Source: an uncultured Muribaculaceae bacterium (lineage in GTDB: Bacteria > Bacteroidota > Bacteroidia > Bacteroidales > Muribaculaceae). From it: a stretch of DNA of 44,879 nt. Both the position numbers and the translations under genes were made by a program. Where the stretch lies: NCBI GenBank assembly GCA_910584365.1, contig CAJUAF010000022.1, forward strand, positions 1 through 44,879, read 5' to 3'. Position 1 is the stretch's first letter; every line of letters begins with the position of its first letter. Positions 40,734-44,879 of this stretch are shown here, piece after piece. Below the pieces are notes generated by a model. The model saw nothing but the letters and a program-made list of their open reading frames with translations, did not search any database and had not been told where the DNA came from.

Positions 40734-41293
40734 CCGATATTGACGCGCAGATCCGGGAAATATTCGGGCGCATACTCCGGGACATACAGGTGGAGCTTGG
40801 CGATGAATTCGACCAGAATTTCGAGCGTCAGGCCTTCTTTAGCGAGAAGTGGGCGCGACGTAAAAGCCCGACACGGCCCGGCGGTCTTATATTGGTTGAC
40901 TCCGGAGCCTTGAGGCAGAGCATCCGTAGTGAGATCCGCGAGAGCAGCATAGTGTTCATGTCTGACCACCCGGGAGCAGCCATACATAACGAAGGCGGTG
41001 AAATAAAGGTGACGGCCAAAATGAAACGCTATTTCTGGCATAAGTATTATGCCGCCACCGGCTCTTTCGGCCGTAGAAAGGATGGCTCGCTCCGGCAAGA
41101 CAAAAAGAACAACCAACTATCCTCCGAGGCTGACTTCTGGAAAGCGATGGCACTCATGAAGGTCGGTGCGACAATAAAGATACCCCAGCGCAAATTCCTC
41201 GGAACCTCGCCCGAGGTGGAGGCCGCCGTCCGGCAGATCATCGAGGAGAACCTTACCGAATACGTTAACAACATAGATTTCAATATCAAATGA
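40730..41293 (+). CDS. Phage virion morphogenesis protein, Mu gpG-like
   Basis: The 187-residue protein has the Phage_tail_S/gpG pattern: RPGGLILVDSGALRQSIRSEIRESSIVFMSDHPGAAIHNEGGEIKVTAKMKRYFWHKYYAATGS and IPQRKFLGTSPEVEAAV. In Mu-like phages this protein helps tail completion. The motif RxxLVDTGxLRxSI and AxIHNxGG are well kept. It opens the first structural block of the prophage. Confidence 0.87.
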   Translation: MTDIDAQIREIFGRILRDIQVELGDEFDQNFERQAFFSEKWARRKSPTRPGGLILVDSGALRQSIRSEIRESSIVFMSDHPGAAIHNEGGEIKVTAKMKRYFWHKYYAATGSFGRRKDGSLRQDKKNNQLSSEADFWKAMALMKVGATIKIPQRKFLGTSPEVEAAVRQIIEENLTEYVNNIDFNIK

Positions 41294-41541
41294 AAACCAT
41301 AACACTAAGAATTCCGACGTCATTCAAGGAATGGAAGAACTGGATGCGGGACAGGGTAGTTTCCCGCAAGAAGCATAATGAGGAGGTACTATGGGATTTT
41401 GCCAATGCCATATCCCGTGAAGCCCAATCCAATTATTGGAGAAAGGATATATCCGACGCAATGGTAAAGAGCGTCTTTCGGATAGGTGGTAGCTCAAAAC
41501 TCACAAAATTGTATTTCGATGCTAAAAATCAACTCAAATGA
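41290..41541 (+). CDS. Phage protein of unknown function (83 residues)
   Basis: The protein MKTITLRIPTSFKEWKNWMRDRVVSRKKHNEEVLWDFANAISREAQSNYWRKDISDAMVKSVFRIGG overlaps both neighbours by 4 bp. It is basic and probably helical. By position in a tail-gene block it may be a structural or assembly protein, unproven. Confidence 0.65.
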   Translation: MKTITLRIPTSFKEWKNWMRDRVVSRKKHNEEVLWDFANAISREAQSNYWRKDISDAMVKSVFRIGGSSKLTKLYFDAKNQLK

Positions 41542-42008
41542 GAGAAGAATTATACCGCAAAATTAAATACCGACTTGAGGCTTTGTGTGCCAATGCCGAA
41601 GACGAATACTTCTGCGTTGATGACGGAGTGGAGACAGAGCCGGATGACCGCGTCATCAAGCATATCGACCTCTGGAACCACAATGTCGATTTCCTCGAGC
41701 AAGAGGCCCCGTGGCCGCGTCCGGCTGTATTCATCGAGTTTGTGCCCTTCAAGTGGCACGCTATCGTGCCGGGAGTCGAATACCGTGCGCAACCGCTGAT
41801 CAACCTCCATGTGGTGACCGACTGGGCGGAGCAGAAAGACATCGGCGAGTTCAGGTTGCTTGACAAGATCCATGAGCAGCTTGCCGGACTGGAAGGTGGG
41901 AGCTTCATGGAGTTTGACATCTACAGCTCCGCAACCAACCACAACCACGAGGATATCGTCGAGAATATAGAAACCTATACATGCGTCGGGTTCCGACATC
42001 TGAAATAA
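41538..42008 (+). CDS. Phage tail-terminator-like protein (unassigned)
   Basis: The 156-residue protein (MREELYRKIKYRLEALCANAEDEYFCVDDGVETEPDD ... FIEFVPFKWHAIVPGVEYRAQPLINLHVVTDWAEQ) has the layout of small tail-completion/terminator proteins: an N-terminal helix, a beta sheet with FIEF, and LINLHVVTDW. I cannot name a family with certainty. It ends the rightward operon, 2 bp before the large terminator. Confidence 0.65.
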   Translation: MREELYRKIKYRLEALCANAEDEYFCVDDGVETEPDDRVIKHIDLWNHNVDFLEQEAPWPRPAVFIEFVPFKWHAIVPGVEYRAQPLINLHVVTDWAEQKDIGEFRLLDKIHEQLAGLEGGSFMEFDIYSSATNHNHEDIVENIETYTCVGFRHLK

Positions 42009-42009
42009 G

Positions 42010-42091
42010 GCCCATAAACGCGCCGTGTCGCAAAGAAAAGAGAGAGCCGCATCCTTTATCGGGTTGCGGCTCTCTCGGCGATATATGGGCG
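42010..42091. terminator. Long bidirectional terminator between convergent prophage operons
   Basis: A 12-bp stem GAGAGAGCCGCA/TGCGGCTCTCTC (42040-42076) sits inside outer arms CGCCG/CGGCG and GCCCATA/TATGGGC. It ends the rightward morphogenesis genes and the leftward methylase operon. Confidence 0.85.
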
Positions 42092-42102
42092 AGAAAACGG
42101 CC

Positions 42103-42957
42103 TCATACGGCATCGACGGCGGGGAGGTCGGGTGTGGTGAACAGCATGATGTCCGTGTACCGGGCATTATAGTTCATGGTCGCGTTAAACTCCTTGCGGC
42201 TGCAACGCTCGAATGGATTGCCGAGTGCCGGGTTGCGTCCCATCCACTCGCACAACTCCACGAGGCACGATTTCTCGGAGGTAAAATATACAAAGTTGTG
42301 TCCTGACAGTACCGACAGCACATCAAGGTAATCCGCGAGCCTCCAGTACATGCGGTATGTGCCTACTTCGGTAGACAGATATGGCGGGTCTACGAGGAAC
42401 ACCACCCCGGGCACATCCTTGAACCGATCGAACAACTCCCGGTAGTCGCACGACTCTATCTCCAGTCCGGCGAGATAGTCCGGGCAATCGGCGTATCCGG
42501 CTTTGCGGACATTGTTGTAGAGCGTTTCCTTGCGCATCTCCGGGATGCTCAGTTTGTACTTCATCGAGAACATCAGGGATGACGAGAGTGTGATGAAGTC
42601 GAGATAGCCGGCCTCGCGCTCTTCCTGCTCGAGCAGGGCGAATATGCGTTCCCTCGCCTCTCCGATTATAGGCTTGTGTCGCCCGAAGCCGTTAGATATT
42701 GGCCTGATCCGGTCGAGCAGGGCATTGGTGCGCGGGATGTTGGCTATGCGCAGACGGTAGTCGTCGAAGTCATTGTAGATTACCCTTGAATCGGGATGGA
42801 TGTGCTTGGTAATATGCGACAGCAGCCCGGACCCGCCGAAAAGGTCTACGAACACAGTGCCGGAGGGGTACTGCTTAATCACCTCGATGAAGTGTTTTGC
42901 GAACATACGCTTCTGCCCGACGAAGGGCAGGGGGGCGGACAAATAAAGGCGACTCAT
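42103..42957 (-). CDS. DNA adenine methylase, D12 class (Dam-like)
   Basis: The 284-residue alpha-group N6-adenine methyltransferase begins APLPFVGQKRMFAKHF, has the AdoMet motif FVDLFGGSG (38-44) and the catalytic DPPY (190-193, FLVDPPYLST). D12 enzymes methylate adenine in short sites such as GATC. Phage copies usually protect the genome from host restriction, and no restriction partner is near. Its start overlaps the TS-like gene stop by 4 bp (ATGA), so both are one operon, and both act on DNA or nucleotides. Confidence 0.92.
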   Translation of the reverse strand: MSRLYLSAPLPFVGQKRMFAKHFIEVIKQYPSGTVFVDLFGGSGLLSHITKHIHPDSRVIYNDFDDYRLRIANIPRTNALLDRIRPISNGFGRHKPIIGEARERIFALLEQEEREAGYLDFITLSSSLMFSMKYKLSIPEMRKETLYNNVRKAGYADCPDYLAGLEIESCDYRELFDRFKDVPGVVFLVDPPYLSTEVGTYRMYWRLADYLDVLSVLSGHNFVYFTSEKSCLVELCEWMGRNPALGNPFERCSRKEFNATMNYNARYTDIMLFTTPDLPAVDAV

Positions 42958-43598
42958 ACGTTAAGCTCGAATTTGACGCTGTCCTCTCCGGCAAGGAGGC
43001 GGCGGGTGTTGTCGATATTGTTGTCGTACACATGCACGTTGCCCAGGAACAGCGTGATTGACTTGAGAGGGAAGTCAATGTGCCGGGCCATGAGATAGAG
43101 GTGGTATATGTCGGCCGGCAGCCCGAGGTTCGCATCGGAGCTGCGCTGATAGGCCGATACCACCAGTTCGCCGTCCTCGATCTGGAATTGCACGAGCGAC
43201 AGGCAAGGAGCCTGGTTGCTCTCGGCTTCGGTTGCCCCGAGGAACAGCACATAGTTCTTGGACGGTCGTCGTTCAGTGTTGATCCTGGCGAGCAGCGGCG
43301 GCAGCTTCTCGAAATAGGTAGGGTAGGAGTTGACCAGGATCGAGCCGCAGTAGTCCCACCAGTTTATGCCGGCCTCACGGTACTTTTCCACCGACCGCTC
43401 GCCGCTCATGAAGAGCCTCAGCTCGGAGCGTAGCTTCTTGCGGGCGATGCCGTGCCCTTCGAAAATTTCAAGCAGGTCGGCCGGGGTAAGCGAGAGCTGC
43501 TCGTTGATAAGGTAGGTGATGTTGCCCTTCTTGTTGGCCTGGTGCTTGCCTGTGTCAAGAATCCGGGCGAGGATTTGGTGATATTTGTTGCGTGCCAT
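42954..43598 (-). CDS. Thymidylate-synthase-fold protein, candidate dCMP hydroxymethylase
   Basis: The 214-residue protein (start at MARNKYHQILARIL; a longer frame begins at 43625) aligns along most of thymidylate synthase. Glu68 matches SELRLFMSGE (ELLWFLQGD), Cys141 is the nucleophile in APCLSLVQFQIEDGELVVSAYQRSSD, and Arg161/Asp164 follow. The His/Tyr of VHVYDNN (198, 200) match THLYSNH. Asn177 of GLPFN is replaced by Asp172 in GLPAD, the change that in phage T4 dCMP hydroxymethylase switches the pocket from dUMP to dCMP. The catalytic Cys is present, so activity is likely. A lysine replaces the first phosphate arginine. Residues are numbered from the 43625 frame. Confidence 0.75.
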   Translation of the reverse strand: MARNKYHQILARILDTGKHQANKKGNITYLINEQLSLTPADLLEIFEGHGIARKKLRSELRLFMSGERSVEKYREAGINWWDYCGSILVNSYPTYFEKLPPLLARINTERRPSKNYVLFLGATEAESNQAPCLSLVQFQIEDGELVVSAYQRSSDANLGLPADIYHLYLMARHIDFPLKSITLFLGNVHVYDNNIDNTRRLLAGEDSVKFELNV

Positions 43599-43668
43599 TT
43601 CGGGTGATGATTGGTGATGGTGCAAAGGTAGGTACGCGCCATCAGCGGCACACTATCGGAACCGGGAA

Positions 43669-43911
43669 TCACACTGCACCCGGATTGCAGTCGTTCTGAA
43701 AACGCTTTATCAGGCTGTAGACCTTTCTCTCGCTCACGCTATATTTGTCGGCCAGAACCGCCACCGCATACGATACCTTGTCGCCGGCGCCGACCATATT
43801 GTTGAAGTCAACAAAAAGGTCGATGTAGGCGGTGTCCTCGAGTCTGACCCCTATGCGGCGCAGTCTCTCGAGCAGTTCGCGGTTGAAATTCAGCACTTCA
43901 AATATTGTCAT
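43669..43911 (-). CDS. Small helix-turn-helix phage protein
   Basis: The 80-residue protein has a C-terminal HTH (KVSYAVAVLADKYSVSERKVYSLIKRFQND) similar to Mor/C-type or other phage activators, and a helical N-terminus (MTIFEVLNFNRELLERLRRIGV). It is probably the regulator of the leftward operon. The next gene (TS-like) is 70 bp downstream, with the hairpin unit directly upstream. Confidence 0.7.
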   Translation of the reverse strand: MTIFEVLNFNRELLERLRRIGVRLEDTAYIDLFVDFNNMVGAGDKVSYAVAVLADKYSVSERKVYSLIKRFQNDCNPGAV

Positions 43912-43934
43912 GTCGGCGAAAATTGCTAATTTTG
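43904..43934 (+). promoter_or_regulatory. Predicted plus-strand promoter of a small RNA
   Basis: ATTG (43904-43907), 19-bp spacer and TAATTTTG (43927-43934) fit the Bacteroidota promoter except for one base in the -33 box. It overlaps the start of the HTH gene on the other strand and points to the hairpins at 43956-44034. Confidence 0.5.
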
Positions 43935-43938
43935 CAGT

Positions 43939-44045
43939 GTCTCACTTATAAAAACTGCGCGTTAAAGCGCAAAAACAACCGTAAAGGTGCCGAGAAGGGC
44001 ATAATGCCCCCGGCTGGCACCTTTACGGTTGTTTATGTTTTTAGA
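43939..44045 (+). ncRNA. Strong hairpin unit: bidirectional terminator or small RNA
   Basis: TGCGC/GCGCA (43956-43971) is followed by a 19-bp perfect stem AAACAACCGTAAAGGTGCC (43973-43991) with GGCACCTTTACGGTTGTTT (44016-44034), then ATGTTTTTAG. Outer arms GTCTCACTTATAAAAA and TTTTTAGAAAGTGAGAC are imperfect repeats. On the minus strand the same stem is followed by TTTTTG and would terminate transcripts from the genes at 44110 and 44596. Both roles are possible. Confidence 0.6.
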
Positions 44046-44109
44046 AAGTGAGACGTCTAAATAACAGGCCGGGGGCATTTTTTGTGCCCTCCCCCGAAGG
44101 GCGGTGCGG

Positions 44110-44589
44110 TCAGTCCAAGCGGTAAGGTTCCAAGTCAATATTCTCCCGGGCATTCCATCCGTCAAGCTGAGTCTGCTGGATGTGTTCCGAGAACGTGCGG
44201 TAGAAAGCCTCGATGTCGGCGGCCTTCTCAAACCGGCGGTAGACAGGCTTGTCATCGGTGCCGAACTTGAAGACCACCGACACACCGGTTCCTATTTTGC
44301 TCTGGATGTAGGCACGTTCATAGTTGGCCTGGTTCTCGGTGGAGAGCCATACCGGGACGCCCTCGTAAGAGAAGCCGGATATAATCTTCTCCCGGGTCGC
44401 GTCGCTGATCCATCCCTCGATAAGAGATTTGATTTCATCGACTGCCGGTTTGTGGTCGAACTCTTCCTCCATATAGGAGGTGATGCCGGATTCATCGGTC
44501 GACATGTCCCAGCGGACGCGCCATTTGTTTTTGACCGGGTTTGTGCACTCCAGGAGTGCCACATCAGGATTGCCTTGGACTCTGCGCAT
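44110..44589 (-). CDS. Phage protein of unknown function (159 residues)
   Basis: The protein starts MRRVQGNPDVALLECTNPVKNKWRVRWDMSTDES and has IEGWISDATREKIISGFSYEGVPVWLSTENQANYERAYIQSK, a segment resembling DUF4376-like repeats of phage tail proteins in Bacteroidota. No catalytic motif is seen. It lies 6 bp after the gene at 44596 in the same operon and ends before the hairpin terminator. Confidence 0.7.
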   Translation of the reverse strand: MRRVQGNPDVALLECTNPVKNKWRVRWDMSTDESGITSYMEEEFDHKPAVDEIKSLIEGWISDATREKIISGFSYEGVPVWLSTENQANYERAYIQSKIGTGVSVVFKFGTDDKPVYRRFEKAADIEAFYRTFSEHIQQTQLDGWNARENIDLEPYRLD

Positions 44590-44595
44590 GATTCT

Positions 44596-44879
44596 TTAGG
44601 TGAATACGTATTTTGTTTTACCCTTGCCGAAGGTTTCGGCCTTGATGGTGGTCTCAAAGGGGAAGCCGTCGGGCATTTCACTCACTTGCTGGAGGATGTT
44701 TTTCATCTCCTCCGAGTTGGTGAAGAACTTTTTTTGCTCCCCGTTCTGCTCGATGGCCACCACGCAGCGGTCTTCGCCCTGCGAGGTCTTTACGCCCATT
44801 TCGAAGTCGCGGACGACGATGGGGAGGTTCACCAGTTCCCGGATGCTTACCACCGCTCCGGGGAATCGCTTCTTGCCGT
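44596..44879 (-). CDS. Phage protein, partial at the window edge
   Basis: The frame is open to the right edge (GKKRFPGAVVSIRELVNLPIVVRDFEMGVKTSQGEDRCVVAIEQNGEQKKFFTNSEEMKNILQQV ... KAETFGKGKTKYVFT). A GTG at 44853 could be a start, but the reading continues upstream, so the gene probably begins outside. The family (small beta-rich phage protein with FFTNSEE) is common in Bacteroidota phages. No function is known. Confidence 0.65.
   Translation of the reverse strand, partial: GKKRFPGAVVSIRELVNLPIVVRDFEMGVKTSQGEDRCVVAIEQNGEQKKFFTNSEEMKNILQQVSEMPDGFPFETTIKAETFGKGKTKYVFT

Larger units (their letters stand above)
31360..44879. mobile_element. Mu-like transposable prophage, left part (continues past the window)
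   Basis: The region holds, in Mu order, a leftward repressor, a rightward early operon with MuA-like transposase and MuB-like ATPase, GemA/gp16, DUF3164 and a gpG-like morphogenesis protein. The layout is like that of Bacteroides transposable phages such as Hankyphage. I place the left end at the TG at 31360 because Mu-type ends begin with TG and the phased direct repeats start 9 bp later. The right end, most virion genes and any target-site duplication lie outside the window. Confidence 0.85.

Noticed and set aside
43962..44285. Minus-strand 107-codon frame over the hairpin
   Set aside because: It overlaps the 159-residue gene in another frame and crosses a 19-bp palindrome and terminator.

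Overview
The window looks like a chromosomal segment of a gut-type Bacteroidales bacterium (phylum Bacteroidota). Evidence: a type IX secretion sortase (PorU), DUF4369, DUF4954 and GlmU-family proteins typical of this order, -7 boxes of the Bacteroidota form TAnnTTTG upstream of several genes, and a Mu-like prophage resembling those of Bacteroides. The GC-rich codon use of the housekeeping part would fit Muribaculaceae or a relative, but I cannot place the genus.

Layout. 1-8.3 kb: a complete type I-C CRISPR-Cas locus on the minus strand (cas3-cas5c-cas8c-cas7c-cas4-cas1-cas2, then a leader and a short five-spacer array). 8.3-8.53 kb: the most interesting stretch, a small divergent transcription unit upstream of cas3. 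It holds a CRISPR-repeat-like hairpin with the exact 11-nt crRNA 5' handle of this array, followed by a guide-like segment. The first 11 nt of that segment match, next to a TTC PAM, the cas3 start-codon region. It therefore looks like a crRNA-like autorepressor RNA (CreR-type) for a type I-C system. 8.6-14.7 kb: an accessory zone with an acyltransferase, a SWIM-SNF2 helicase, a frameshifted ORF6N gene, gene remnants and hairpins.

14.7-31.3 kb: ordinary chromosomal genes. These are a cobalamin adenosyltransferase, a LOG-family protein, DUF2752 and GYF-dispanin membrane proteins, deoC, a carboxynorspermidine-type dehydrogenase, porU, a GlmU-like protein, rfbC, DUF4954, tRNA-Asp, a DUF4369 lipoprotein, a YifB/ComM ATPase and a RAYT (REP-associated tyrosine transposase). 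REP-like palindromes sit in three gene ends, and two related hairpins precede the RAYT.

About 31.36 kb to the right edge: the left part of a Mu-like (transposable) prophage. The likely left end carries five direct repeats spaced in multiples of about 10.7 bp. It is followed by an iteron-like cluster, a repressor with operator-like sites, a rightward early operon (small genes, a tRNA-like RNA, MuA-like transposase, MuB-like ATPase, RecA-like ATPase, Zn-finger proteins, GemA/gp16, DUF3164, gpG-like morphogenesis protein) and a convergent leftward operon. The leftward operon encodes a D12-class DNA adenine methylase and a thymidylate-synthase-fold protein whose active site carries the Asn-to-Asp change known from dCMP hydroxymethylase, so the phage may modify nucleotides. 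The prophage is cut off by the window end.
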